NCBI GenBank assembly: GCA_965199685.1 | Contig: OZ241323.1 | Location: 2,542,001 to 2,606,000 of the forward strand | DNA from: SP5GCR1 sp965199685 | GTDB lineage: Bacteria; Pseudomonadota; Gammaproteobacteria; Poriferisulfidales; Oxydemutatoraceae | Direction of reading: 5' to 3' | Length of the DNA: 64,000 nucleotides | In this document: positions 36,115-44,780 of the stretch, in pieces | Numbering within the stretch: position 1 is the stretch's first letter | Layout: each line of letters opens with the position of its first letter | Notes under the pieces: model-generated | The model's database searches: none | What the model was told of the DNA's origin: nothing | Seen by the model: only the letters and a program-made list of their open reading frames with translations | Position numbers and translations under genes: made by a program

Positions 36115-36906
36115 GTGCCTGACCAGAGATTTACAGTGGCATCGTGGAATGTCAACTCCATACGCACGCGGCTCACACACATATTGGATTGGCTTGAACA
36201 TACACAAGTGGATGTACTCGCCATACAAGAAACCAAAGTCACTGACGAGCAATTTCCGCTAGACGAAATAAAAACGGCAGGTTATCAAGCCATGTTCAGC
36301 GGACAAAAAAGTTATAACGGAGTCGCATTGTTATATCGCGGCAAAGCAAGCGATGAAAACACCAAGGTGGCAAACATAGAAGACGAAGACAAGCGAGTTT
36401 TAGCCGCAACCATAGACGGTGTTCGTATCGTCAACCTCTATGTGGTCAACGGCTCCGAAGTCGATTCTGATCGCTATCACTATAAACTTGAATGGCTGGA
36501 ACACATCAGAACCTTCATCGCCGCTGAGATGCAAACACACCGCCACATCATCGTTTTGGGAGACTTCAATATTGCCCCTGCCGATGCCGATGTACACGAC
36601 CCTAAAAAATGGGCAGGTCATATACTCTGCACCGAACCCGAACGCCGAATGCTTACGACCTTCTTTGACTTAGGTCTTGCCGACACCTTCCGCCTGTTTG
36701 AGCATAAAACCGAAGATACTTTTAGCTGGTGGGATTATCGCAGCAATAGCTTTGATAAAAATGCAGGACTGCGCATAGACCTGTTGCTCGCCAACACCGA
36801 ACTTTGCGAACACTGCGTTTCAAGTAGCATAGACAAACACCCCCGCACCCTAGAACGTCCATCCGACCACGCTCCAATCATCGCCGAGTTTACCAACCTC
36901 CCATAG
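36115..36906 (+). CDS. xth: Exodeoxyribonuclease III
   Basis: 263 residues from a GTG. AP endonuclease and 3' exonuclease of base-excision repair. ASWNVNSIR, QETKVTDEQFP (metal-binding Glu), GDFNIAPADADV and SDHAPIIAEF (catalytic Asp-His) are present. It stands alone between repeats. Upstream repeat sequence extends almost to the start codon, so its promoter may lie in the repeat. Confidence 0.93.
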   Translation: MPDQRFTVASWNVNSIRTRLTHILDWLEHTQVDVLAIQETKVTDEQFPLDEIKTAGYQAMFSGQKSYNGVALLYRGKASDENTKVANIEDEDKRVLAATIDGVRIVNLYVVNGSEVDSDRYHYKLEWLEHIRTFIAAEMQTHRHIIVLGDFNIAPADADVHDPKKWAGHILCTEPERRMLTTFFDLGLADTFRLFEHKTEDTFSWWDYRSNSFDKNAGLRIDLLLANTELCEHCVSSSIDKHPRTLERPSDHAPIIAEFTNLP

Positions 36907-37055
36907 GGAACCGTAAATTGGATGGATGAATGGATTAGTTGTGCAGATACGACACAACCACCCCGTCAGGCGAAGCCTACAATGGTTATCACAATTCGCT
37001 AACTATATCTGCTCGCCTCATGTAAAATAGGCTTTTCATCTGATGAGGTTTTGGT
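36907..37055. repeat. Repeat fragments between xth and fdxA
   Basis: Pieces of the dispersed family: CCGTAAATTGGATGGATGAATGG and ACCACCCCGTCAGGCGAAGCCT, the latter with an AGGC..GCCT hairpin. The last 60 bases are unique and should contain the fdxA promoter. Confidence 0.55.
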
Positions 37056-37379
37056 ATGACTTTTGTGGTTACAGAAAATTGTATTAAATGTAAATACACT
37101 GATTGCGTAGAGGTGTGTCCGGTGGATTGTTTTCACGAGGGACCCAACTTTTTGGTGATAGATCCCGAAGAGTGTATAGATTGTTCTCTTTGTGAGCCGG
37201 AGTGTCCTATAGATGCTATCTTGTCCGAAGACGATTTAGAGGAGGAGCAGAAACAGTTTCTCAAATTGAATGATGAGCTTTCGCAACAATGGCCAGTAAT
37301 AACGGTTAAGAAGGATGCCCCACCCGATGCCGACGAATGGAAAGATAAACCAGATAAACTGAGTTTGCTGGAATACTAA
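37056..37379 (+). CDS. fdxA: 7Fe ferredoxin
   Basis: 107 residues, electron carrier with a [3Fe-4S] and a [4Fe-4S] cluster. CIKCKYTDCVEVCPVDC and CIDCSLCEPECP are the cluster ligands, in the FdxA arrangement. The C-terminal 45 residues are the usual FdxA extension. The next gene starts 2 bases after its stop. Confidence 0.95.
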   Translation: MTFVVTENCIKCKYTDCVEVCPVDCFHEGPNFLVIDPEECIDCSLCEPECPIDAILSEDDLEEEQKQFLKLNDELSQQWPVITVKKDAPPDADEWKDKPDKLSLLEY

Positions 37380-37381
37380 AT

Positions 37382-40273
37382 GTGCCTTCACATATTTTGC
37401 CTTTTCGTAGCGACCTCTCGGCATTTTGTGCCGGGACCGTAGTCGCAGATTTTTCGGAACAGCTACCTGATTTATCAAACGCGGTTATACTCGTCCCCGA
37501 AGCGACTGCGCGTATCAGAATACAGTTTCTAACACTGCGCAAACACTTATCAGATCAAGCGCGGCAGCGAGGATACGAGGCAATTATCCCACCGACGGTT
37601 GCTACACCAAAGCGGCTATTCTCAGAACGTTATATAACGACTGGTAAAACAACGAAAGGTTTATGTGCCAAATTAAGTTTGGCGACTGCGCTACATCAAT
37701 ATAAAAACCTATTCCCCAATGCGAGTAGATGGCAACTAGCCGACGAGATAATTTCGGTTTTTGACAAAATCAGCGAATACGATTACGCTGCCGAGCGAGA
37801 CGATGACAGCTTGGAAAAAAACACTGAGACGCTTGCTGCAACATGGCAGGACGATACGCGCATACTTTTGACTTTATGGCAAACATGGAAAAGTTTATAC
37901 GATGAAAAGAACTATCCAACTTTTGCTTGGTATAAGATGCTCAATACGGATACATACACCGAACCAAACGAGCATGTATATCTATGCGGTATGAATCATC
38001 TATCGCCATGCTTTGAGAAGTGGGCGTGCAATTTATATAGTCAGAGTCGCCTAACATGGATCAGCAAGGCGAACACCGCCGCTATTCCGGTTGCTTATAA
38101 TCCTGTTTTACAAACCGCCGAGCAACTCACTGCAACTGCCGACAACCCTCCTGCTTTCACCGATAGCGATACCGACTACAGCAGTTTGCTGGACAGCATA
38201 TTCTCTTCCCGAGTTTCATCAGATCAGAAAAACATACCCTTTGCGGAGCGTGCGTGGCGGTTTGCTGAAACACATGCCACAAGTCCTTTCAACAAAAGGA
38301 TGCGCTTGTTTTTCCCGATGACCACCGAAGAACATGCATGGGGTATTTATATTGCGGTGCGTCGCTGGTTGGAGCAGAAGCATCACAGAATAGGGCTGGT
38401 AAGTTTGGATCGCAAATTGAGCAGGCGCATCGGAGCGATCTTTGAAAGATACAAGATCCCGTTGATAGATTATTCCGGCTGGGAGCTTTCCACCACCAGC
38501 AGCGCGGCGGCTTTCAGGCATGTTTTAGGTAGCACAGAGGGCGCGCCGGATATCAGGACGGTGTTGGAGCTGATGAGATCTCCGTATTGCGATTTAGAAG
38601 TGGAACATGGCGATGCAATTGTGGCGGCAGATTATATAGAGGACTTGCTCAGCAGCCGTCAGATACGGCATAGTCCTATTGATAAAGCCCTGAAACAGAT
38701 TAAGATTGCTGCAACCCGCAACCTACTATCAATCACACTTGCCGACAAAATCATCACCGCGTTGACTCCTATAGAGCGATTAAGAGATGGGAGAGAACAT
38801 CCGTACACCAAGTATTTTGAGTGTTTGTTTGATGCGATGAAAAAACTGGGTATGTATAAAGAGCTATCTGCAGACCACGCTGGGGAGAGGATAATCTCCG
38901 AATTACAACAGCTACATAAGGCGGTCAAAATAGAGGGCGAGCGGGCGAGCTTCAATGTATGGCAGACTTTGATTTTGTATCGTCTGGAGCGGAGTAACTT
39001 CATGCCTGATTGCCCGAAACACGGTGTCTTTTTAATGAACCCGGGACAAGCCGAACTTATGCAATTTGATGCATTGGCTATCATCGCATTGGATAGTAGC
39101 CACTTCCCTCATTCGCCGCAAATTGGCGGCTTAATCAACGAAAATATTCGTCGCGAGTTAGGGCTTGAGACTTACGAACAATCCGTTGGAACCCAATTCA
39201 TGCTGTTTAGAACCTTGTTGGAGAGTGCCGAACATCTATTGCTGAGTTGCCAGCAATATAACAAAGATAGGCAGGTCATGCCGTCGGCTTGGCTTACTGC
39301 GATTCGTGATTTTCATCAAATCGCATACGACGATCTAAGCGACCATGATTTGCAAAGCATGGCGCAACGATGTTCATCACTAAGTCTAGGAACCGAGCAG
39401 GGACTTGAAGCGCAGATGCAAAGCATCGCAAAACCGACTGCGCCGAAGCAGTTATGGCCGCAGCGGCTCAGTGTAAGCGGATATCAACGAATAATAGATT
39501 GTCCATACCAATTTTACGCACGCTACATATTAAAAATCTATAGTCGTCGCGAAGTATCCGACCATTGGGATGCGATGGACTACGGCAGTTATCTGCATGA
39601 TTGTTTGCAGGAATTACACGCAAGGCTAAACGCGCTTTATGACCCGCCGATTTGGGTTGCAGAAAAACGCCTTGAGATAATCGCCTTGGCACTGGAGATA
39701 TTACAGGAAAAATTTAAGGAAGCAGAATTTAGTAATTATGTAAATCATTTCTGGTTCAACGATGCAAACGAAGCAATGGCCTATTATGTAGATTGGATGA
39801 TAGAACGGCAACAAGAACAAGCCATATCGTCAACGAGCAGCGAGCAGGAGCTAGAAGAGGAATTATCGGAAAATCTATCTATGCGAGGCTTTGCAGACTT
39901 GATTTTACAAACTGCAAAAGGTTCTATATTGGTAGACTATAAAACCGGCAACTTGGCGCGCAAGAAAGACATAGAAAGCGGCGAGCACATACAGCTAACC
40001 AGTTATGCATTGCTTGACAAAAACATCAATACCGCAATCTACTTGGCATTGGGTGCTAAAAACAGAGGCGAGCAGCGTACCTTGCAAAGCGAGGAACTTG
40101 CCGAATACCGAAATAAAAATCTAAGCAGGCTGTTAAGCATTAAAGCTGACTACGACTCCGAACAGCCTTTGAGTGCATGGGGCAACAAACAGAGTGTATG
40201 CAAATATTGCGATTATGCAGGTCTTTGCCGACGCTCTGCATGGGATGAATATCACGATTGGACGACGACATGA
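37382..40273 (+). CDS. AddB-like PD-(D/E)XK nuclease, probable DNA-repair protein
   Basis: 963 residues from a GTG. It has a helicase-like N-terminal half without clear Walker motifs. The C-terminal nuclease domain has LSVSGYQRIIDCPYQFYARYIL, VDYKTGN (catalytic D and K) and the cysteine triad CKYCDYAGLC. With the Cys of IDCPYQF this probably makes the iron-sulfur staple of AddB-type nucleases. It matches the uncharacterised 'probable DNA repair protein' family of proteobacteria. Such proteins work with an AddA-like helicase; none is adjacent here. It overlaps the DUF3108 gene by 4 bases. Confidence 0.8.
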   Translation: MPSHILPFRSDLSAFCAGTVVADFSEQLPDLSNAVILVPEATARIRIQFLTLRKHLSDQARQRGYEAIIPPTVATPKRLFSERYITTGKTTKGLCAKLSLATALHQYKNLFPNASRWQLADEIISVFDKISEYDYAAERDDDSLEKNTETLAATWQDDTRILLTLWQTWKSLYDEKNYPTFAWYKMLNTDTYTEPNEHVYLCGMNHLSPCFEKWACNLYSQSRLTWISKANTAAIPVAYNPVLQTAEQLTATADNPPAFTDSDTDYSSLLDSIFSSRVSSDQKNIPFAERAWRFAETHATSPFNKRMRLFFPMTTEEHAWGIYIAVRRWLEQKHHRIGLVSLDRKLSRRIGAIFERYKIPLIDYSGWELSTTSSAAAFRHVLGSTEGAPDIRTVLELMRSPYCDLEVEHGDAIVAADYIEDLLSSRQIRHSPIDKALKQIKIAATRNLLSITLADKIITALTPIERLRDGREHPYTKYFECLFDAMKKLGMYKELSADHAGERIISELQQLHKAVKIEGERASFNVWQTLILYRLERSNFMPDCPKHGVFLMNPGQAELMQFDALAIIALDSSHFPHSPQIGGLINENIRRELGLETYEQSVGTQFMLFRTLLESAEHLLLSCQQYNKDRQVMPSAWLTAIRDFHQIAYDDLSDHDLQSMAQRCSSLSLGTEQGLEAQMQSIAKPTAPKQLWPQRLSVSGYQRIIDCPYQFYARYILKIYSRREVSDHWDAMDYGSYLHDCLQELHARLNALYDPPIWVAEKRLEIIALALEILQEKFKEAEFSNYVNHFWFNDANEAMAYYVDWMIERQQEQAISSTSSEQELEEELSENLSMRGFADLILQTAKGSILVDYKTGNLARKKDIESGEHIQLTSYALLDKNINTAIYLALGAKNRGEQRTLQSEELAEYRNKNLSRLLSIKADYDSEQPLSAWGNKQSVCKYCDYAGLCRRSAWDEYHDWTTT

Positions 40274-40971
40274 GATACGTCTTTGCATTAATTTTGTACG
40301 GCGCGCTGACTATGCAAAGTGTAGCCCAAGAATTATCATCGTTCAAAGCGATCTATAAAATCGGCATCCCTAACATAACTGCTGCCGAGATGGCTGTCGT
40401 CCTCAAACGCGAAGACCATAAGTTCTTGTATAAAAGCGCGGTAGAGCCTGTAGGATTAGGAAACATTCTCAACATTCGCGCACAAAGTCAAAGCAAGATT
40501 ATCAAAAAGGGCGAACACTGGCTACCGTTGGTCTATGAAAAAGAGGTTTCGGACAAAGACAAAAGGCAAGAGTATCGTTTTGATTGGAAAAACTATAAAG
40601 CCCAAGTGCTTTATAAAGGCGAGCAGTCTACTCTGGACATTAAAGCAGGCACGGTAGATGAAAACACCTTTCAGCTCAAACTAAGAGCAGATGTTATCAA
40701 GACGCTGGACTCGGAGTTTGACCGAAACTACACCCTCATCTCCGATGGACGATTGAAAGAAAGACGCTTCGTGAAAAAAGGCGAAGAGACAATCACTATT
40801 GCCGACAAAAGATTTAATACGATTCGCATAGAACGATACAAAAATGCAAAACCAGATCAAATATACTGGCTCAGTCCGAAGCACGATTATCTGCCGATAA
40901 AGATAGCAAGGATGGACGGCGATAAAGTTAGAACCACATTGACATTAAAAAGCTGGATACCCGACGAATAG
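40270..40971 (+). CDS. DUF3108 periplasmic protein
   Basis: 233 residues from the ATG at 40270, which overlaps the previous stop (ATGA); an upstream TTG in frame is less likely. Signal peptide MRYVFALILYGALTMQSVAQ. The mature part is mostly beta, with the DUF3108 blocks YRFDWKN and WLSPKHDYLPIKI. DUF3108 proteins are periplasmic and of unknown function. Confidence 0.8.
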   Translation: MRYVFALILYGALTMQSVAQELSSFKAIYKIGIPNITAAEMAVVLKREDHKFLYKSAVEPVGLGNILNIRAQSQSKIIKKGEHWLPLVYEKEVSDKDKRQEYRFDWKNYKAQVLYKGEQSTLDIKAGTVDENTFQLKLRADVIKTLDSEFDRNYTLISDGRLKERRFVKKGEETITIADKRFNTIRIERYKNAKPDQIYWLSPKHDYLPIKIARMDGDKVRTTLTLKSWIPDE

Positions 40972-41086
40972 AATCGATGCAAAAGTATTATTAAGCCATC
41001 CTTACAAATCTATGAAATACTTTTTCAATAGGGAAAATCTTGGGATATGCTAAAGTCTATACATACAAACATAGGAGCATATAAAA

Positions 41087-41332
41087 ATGTCTGAAATCGC
41101 TTTATACAACACATTAAGAAAGATACCGGAAGTATCCGATGCCGAAGCAAAGGAAGCCGTTGCTGGTGTTGCTAGTTCAAAGGATGTAGCAACGAAGACA
41201 GATATCAAAGATATAGCGACCAAGGTCGATATAGCGGAGGTAAAAGCGGAGATAGCGAAGCTAGAGACGCGTATGACTTGGAAGCTAGTGGGTATTGGTG
41301 TGGTGATTATCGGAGTGATTAAATATCTCTAA
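41087..41332 (+). CDS. Small coiled-coil/membrane protein (DUF1640-like), copy 1
   Basis: 81 residues. The N-terminus MSEIALYNTLRKI, then a coiled-coil with ATKTDIKDIATKVDI repeats, then one C-terminal membrane helix (WKLVGIGVVIIGVIKYL). It resembles DUF1640-type proteins. AGGAG upstream supports the ATG. Paralogues lie at 43907 and 62620. Function unknown. Confidence 0.7.
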   Translation: MSEIALYNTLRKIPEVSDAEAKEAVAGVASSKDVATKTDIKDIATKVDIAEVKAEIAKLETRMTWKLVGIGVVIIGVIKYL

Positions 41333-41678
41333 CCACTGGTAAGGGCGGACAATTTGAAATGCTGATTGACCTACCGGTTCAATCGGCGGCTTTATTCTGC
41401 CCAAACGCGTTGCGTCTGCCCAAACAATCCATTTGGGGCTGTTGAAAAAGTACCGCTATTGCATAAACTCAACCGCTTGCGTTATTGAATTTATGAAAAC
41501 GTGTCTACTATTTGGGATAAGATCATATCTCCATTAAGTTAAAAACTCTATCATATTACATTGACGTTTTCCACGACATTATCCCATTTTTAGGATTGCA
41601 TCCAAAGTTGGTTTTCACTCTGTTGCCTCTGCCATATACATAGGAAAAACTGAATTGCTTTCCTTGCCTCACAAAATT
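41333..41678. repeat. Repeat-bearing intergenic region
   Basis: Contains a stem-loop GCTGATTGA/TCAATCGGC (41361-41387, one G-T pair), a MITE-type end GGGGCTGTTGAAAAAGTAC (about 41431-41449), an AACCGCTTGCGTTATTG segment as at 12225, and the 33-base sequence 41585-41617 that recurs at 44184-44216. No gene seen. Confidence 0.7.
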
Positions 41679-42428
41679 CTAAAATCTACCGGTTAAACCA
41701 AAAAATATGCTTCTGTTATCAACGCTTGCATCAGGGTCACTTATTGGTGCTGCTACACCACTGATAGATAATAATGCAGGTACTTCCTCATCATCATAGT
41801 CATAGTTATGAAATTCCATTCGTAATGCCAAATTTTTCGTGAAAGCCAATTCATACCCGGCTCCCCAATAACTTCCTTTGAAATCGACACTAGTTCGTTC
41901 TACTACTAGTCTTCCTATATCGATCGGGCTCCCGTTCACATTTTCAAGGGAAAACACAGAGAAACCCATTCCTCTCACCTCCGTTTCTACATAGCCTAAA
42001 TCTATATAAACATGACCTCCTAACACGCCGCTATCGTCCAATATTCCAACTCGCGCACCAATGCCCATAGTGCTTTGCTGGTCAAGTTCAATACTGCTAA
42101 ATTCTTCATCAATTACTATATTCGTTAGCCTTATTGTTGATTGCCCCACTGTTAACTGTGCATCTCTAAACGTTTCTAATTCTCCAATATAAAAAGTATC
42201 AATACCCAAATACATTCTGTAATTAGTATCTCTTATGAGCTTGCTACTTTTACCATAACCCAACGATACCTTTGGCACCCATTCACTGAATTCCGCCTCA
42301 CCCTCAAAAACTCTAGTCTCATTTTTGAAATAAGTATACCCAGCAGATGCATAGAAACCATCAAACATTCTTTCTGCTAACGCAACACTTGATGCCATTA
42401 GTAGCAATACCAAAATAATAATGCGCAT
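41679..42428 (-). CDS. Outer-membrane beta-barrel protein
   Basis: 249 residues from the ATG at 42428, supported by AAGAGGAGA upstream. Signal peptide IILVLLLMASSVALA. The mature part alternates polar and aromatic residues (FYASAGYTYF, SYWGAGYELAF) and ends IFFGLTGRF, the C-terminal Phe signature for barrel assembly. It looks like an OmpA/OmpW-size eight-strand barrel. Function unknown. Confidence 0.8.
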   Translation of the reverse strand: MRIIILVLLLMASSVALAERMFDGFYASAGYTYFKNETRVFEGEAEFSEWVPKVSLGYGKSSKLIRDTNYRMYLGIDTFYIGELETFRDAQLTVGQSTIRLTNIVIDEEFSSIELDQQSTMGIGARVGILDDSGVLGGHVYIDLGYVETEVRGMGFSVFSLENVNGSPIDIGRLVVERTSVDFKGSYWGAGYELAFTKNLALRMEFHNYDYDDEEVPALLSISGVAAPISDPDASVDNRSIFFGLTGRF

Positions 42429-42731
42429 GAAGAATCTCCTCTTGTGTTGTTTGTTATATCTCTCGTAGGCATCACATGGATACCGGGCGATTGCTACAAA
42501 CATCACAAAAGATATTCCTGTTTATTTCCCTATCGGGTGTTTTATTCACAGGTCACCCGACACGGGTAAATTGTGATGTTTTGTAGCGAGAAATATATTA
42601 GCAGAATTATCGGAAATCCTGAAATTTCATTTTCGAACATGCCTCCCCGTTTTGCAGTTATCCGTAACTTAAGCATCGTATATAGGCTCTTGTTTATAAT
42701 GGGCTTTTCAACTCAAATAAACAGAGGGAAA
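42429..42731. other. Divergent promoter region
   Basis: 303 bases between the barrel gene and the SUMF1-like gene. It has short inverted repeats CGGGTG...CACCCG (about 42533-42557) and ACCCGACACGGGT. A CCCCGTTTTGCAGTTATCCG segment near 42645 recurs upstream of rpoZ (about 44255). Both promoters are expected here; no strong consensus seen. Confidence 0.4.
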
Positions 42732-43664
42732 ATGAAAGTACACATCTCAAAGAATAGTAAAAGGGTAGTAAGCGGTATCGCTGCCGTATTGTTTTTATTA
42801 TTGCTATCGGCACTAACATCTGTCAACGCGTATCAGGTGGGAGAAACCTTTCGTGATTGTGCGACATGTCCGGAGATGGTCGTGTTGCCGGCAGGAAAGT
42901 TCATGATGGGTTCGCCCGAAGGAGAGAGGGGAAGATATGGTGATGAAGGACCGCAACGTCAAGTTGCCATTCCTGAGCCTTTTGCGGTGGGTAAATATGA
43001 GGTGACCGTAGGGCAATATACGGAGTTTGTTAGAGAGACAAAACACAAAACCGGAAATTGTTCTTATCCGGGAGATGGATCTTGGCGTGATCCAGGTTTT
43101 AAGCAAAGCAATGATCATCCGGTAGTATGTGTTTCTTGGGATGATGCTACAACTTATGTCTATTGGTTATCATTGAAGACTGGGCATGAATACCGGTTAT
43201 TGACTGAGGCGGAATGGGAATATGCGGCTCGAGCTGGAACGACTACAGAGTATCACTTTGGCAGAGTGATTTTGGGTAATCAGGCTAATTACAACAACAA
43301 AAACGAAGGCACTGTAGTGGTAGGCAGTTATCCTGCAAATGCATTTGGGCTACACGACATGCACGGTAATGTATGGGAATGGGTAGAGGACTGCTGGCAC
43401 GATGATTACACTGGTGCACCGACAAATGGTAGTGCATGGCTTGGCGGATGTAGAAAAGGCAGCGAGGATGATTGCAGGTATTATAGTGGGGACGCTTTGA
43501 GTATATGTAAAGAGCTGATAGTTGGAAAGGTATTACGCGTGTTGCGCGGCGGTTCTTGGGACAATGACTCGAAAAGTGTGCGCTCCGCCGCTCGCGACGG
43601 AGGCAGCGCAGCTTACCTGCACAGCTACCTTGGTTTCCGAGTTGCCCGGACGCTTACTCCGTAA
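42732..43664 (+). CDS. SUMF1/formylglycine-generating-enzyme-like secreted protein
   Basis: 310 residues from the ATG at 42732, with GAGGGA upstream. The signal peptide (VVSGIAAVLFLLLLSALTSVNA) is followed by a complete SUMF1 fold: VVLPAGKFMMGSPEGE, VGKYEVTVGQYTEFV, RLLTEAEWEYAARAGT, FGLHDMHGNVWEWVEDCW and VLRGGSWDNDSKSVRSAARDG. The paired cysteines of true formylglycine-generating enzymes after RGGSW are absent, so it is probably not a sulfatase activator but a substrate-binding or structural relative. Confidence 0.82.
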   Translation: MKVHISKNSKRVVSGIAAVLFLLLLSALTSVNAYQVGETFRDCATCPEMVVLPAGKFMMGSPEGERGRYGDEGPQRQVAIPEPFAVGKYEVTVGQYTEFVRETKHKTGNCSYPGDGSWRDPGFKQSNDHPVVCVSWDDATTYVYWLSLKTGHEYRLLTEAEWEYAARAGTTTEYHFGRVILGNQANYNNKNEGTVVVGSYPANAFGLHDMHGNVWEWVEDCWHDDYTGAPTNGSAWLGGCRKGSEDDCRYYSGDALSICKELIVGKVLRVLRGGSWDNDSKSVRSAARDGGSAAYLHSYLGFRVARTLTP

Positions 43665-43718
43665 ATCTTCACCTCAGAGATTGAGGATGACGAGGCTTTG
43701 AGCTGATTACTAATATTG

Positions 43719-43813
43719 GACTGTTGAAAAAGTATTTTCTGCCCCTACCATTTTCTTAAATTTAGTGGCGCAAGCGGTTACGTTTGAGCGATGGTGGTAC
43801 TTTTTCAACAGTC
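43719..43813. mobile_element. MITE-like element with perfect terminal inverted repeats
   Basis: 95 bases. The ends GACTGTTGAAAAAGTA (43719-43734) and TACTTTTTCAACAGTC (43798-43813) are exact 16-base inverted repeats. The inside contains GGCGCAAGCGGTTACG, shared with other copies. No coding capacity. No obvious target duplication. Confidence 0.85.
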
Positions 43814-43906
43814 TGACATTACTACTTTGCGCTTACACGCAGTGCGTTGTGGCGGCCGCTGAGTGTTGATATGTGTTATGCTACACATATACCAAAGCAG
43901 GAGTAA

Positions 43907-44179
43907 ATGGAGATGTCCGAAATCGCACTATACAACGCATTAACAAAGCTAGGCCTAACGCACGATGAGGCAAAGGAAGCCGTGTCTGATGTTGCTAGTT
44001 CAAAGGAAGTAGCAACGAAGACAGACATAGTAGAGCTAAAAGCAGAAACGAAAGCAGATATCAAAGATATGGCGACCAAAGTAGATTTAGCAAACCTAGA
44101 GACAAGGTTAACAAATAGAATGTATACGGCGGCCGGGGTAATAATTGCAGCAGTCGGATTGATGATAAAGTTCTTATAA
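43907..44179 (+). CDS. Small coiled-coil/membrane protein (DUF1640-like), copy 2
   Basis: 90 residues, or 88 from the inner ATG at 43913. It shares MSEIALYNAL, the SSKEVATKTDI coiled-coil repeats and a C-terminal membrane helix (YTAAGVIIAAVGLMIKFL) with the gene at 41087. AGGAG precedes the first ATG. The same 33-base sequence lies downstream of both copies. Confidence 0.72.
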   Translation: MEMSEIALYNALTKLGLTHDEAKEAVSDVASSKEVATKTDIVELKAETKADIKDMATKVDLANLETRLTNRMYTAAGVIIAAVGLMIKFL

Positions 44180-44261
44180 ACCTCATTTTTAGGATTGCAT
44201 CCAAAGTTAGTTTTCATGCGGTTGTCTCCCAAGAGCCAACACTTCCCCCGCTCCCCTCGTT

Positions 44262-44290
44262 TTGCAGTTACCCGAAGCTAGGGTATAATT
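44262..44290 (+). promoter_or_regulatory. Promoter upstream of rpoZ
   Basis: A perfect -10 TATAAT (44285-44290), with TTGCAG (44262-44267) 17 bases before it as a weak -35. Transcription would start about 44297, at the hairpin that follows. Confidence 0.6.
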
Positions 44291-44297
44291 GCATTTC

Positions 44298-44324
44298 GCC
44301 TTGATATTAGGCGGATTATTTTTC
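44298..44324 (+). terminator. Terminator-like hairpin in the rpoZ leader
   Basis: CGCCT-TGATATT-AGGCG followed by a T-rich run (ATTATTTTT). It sits just after the predicted rpoZ start site, so it could end upstream transcription or act as a leader structure. Confidence 0.5.
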
Positions 44325-44357
44325 ACCCATCATAAAGAGAGGCATTAGAGAGACATT

Positions 44358-44738
44358 ATGGCAAGAGTTACAATAGAAGACTGCATTGAAAAAGTCGGCA
44401 GTCATTTCAGGGTAGTCCAGATAGCATCGCATCGGGCGCACCAACTGGAGTTAGGCGCGAAGCCTATGGTTGATAAGGAGGGAGATAAACCAGTAGTCAT
44501 TGCATTGCGAGAGATTTCCGAAGGCAAGATAGACGCAGGGGTGCTCAGCAAGCCTTTAGCCGAAAAAGATCCTTTCGAACAAGAGCAGGGTCTGCTGGCA
44601 CAGTCCGACGACTTAGGAGAGGTTATTGCAGACATAGAAAACTACAACGACATGAATGAAGTAGTAGAAGGCGAAGATGCCACGTCACAGCAAGAGGCAG
44701 ATTTGGGGGATGAGGAGCCTAAAACAGGCGAAGCCTAA
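44358..44738 (+). CDS. rpoZ: RNA polymerase omega subunit
   Basis: 126 residues. Assists folding and assembly of the beta-prime subunit and binds ppGpp in proteobacteria. MARVTIEDCIEKVGSHFRVV and ASHRAHQLELGA are the family blocks. The 60-residue C-terminal tail is acidic and longer than in E. coli (91). First gene of rpoZ-spoT-ridA-recG. Confidence 0.95.
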   Translation: MARVTIEDCIEKVGSHFRVVQIASHRAHQLELGAKPMVDKEGDKPVVIALREISEGKIDAGVLSKPLAEKDPFEQEQGLLAQSDDLGEVIADIENYNDMNEVVEGEDATSQQEADLGDEEPKTGEA

Positions 44739-44745
44739 TATCGCT

Positions 44746-44780
44746 ATAGCAGACTTTTCAATCGGGTTTTAGTCTGCTAT
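44746..44780 (+). promoter_or_regulatory. Perfect inverted repeat covering the proposed spoT start
   Basis: ATAGCAGACT (44746-44755) and AGTCTGCTAT (44771-44780), with 15 bases between. The right arm includes the first two bases of the ATG at 44779, so the hairpin could hide that start. No T-run follows, so it is not a standard terminator. Confidence 0.65.
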
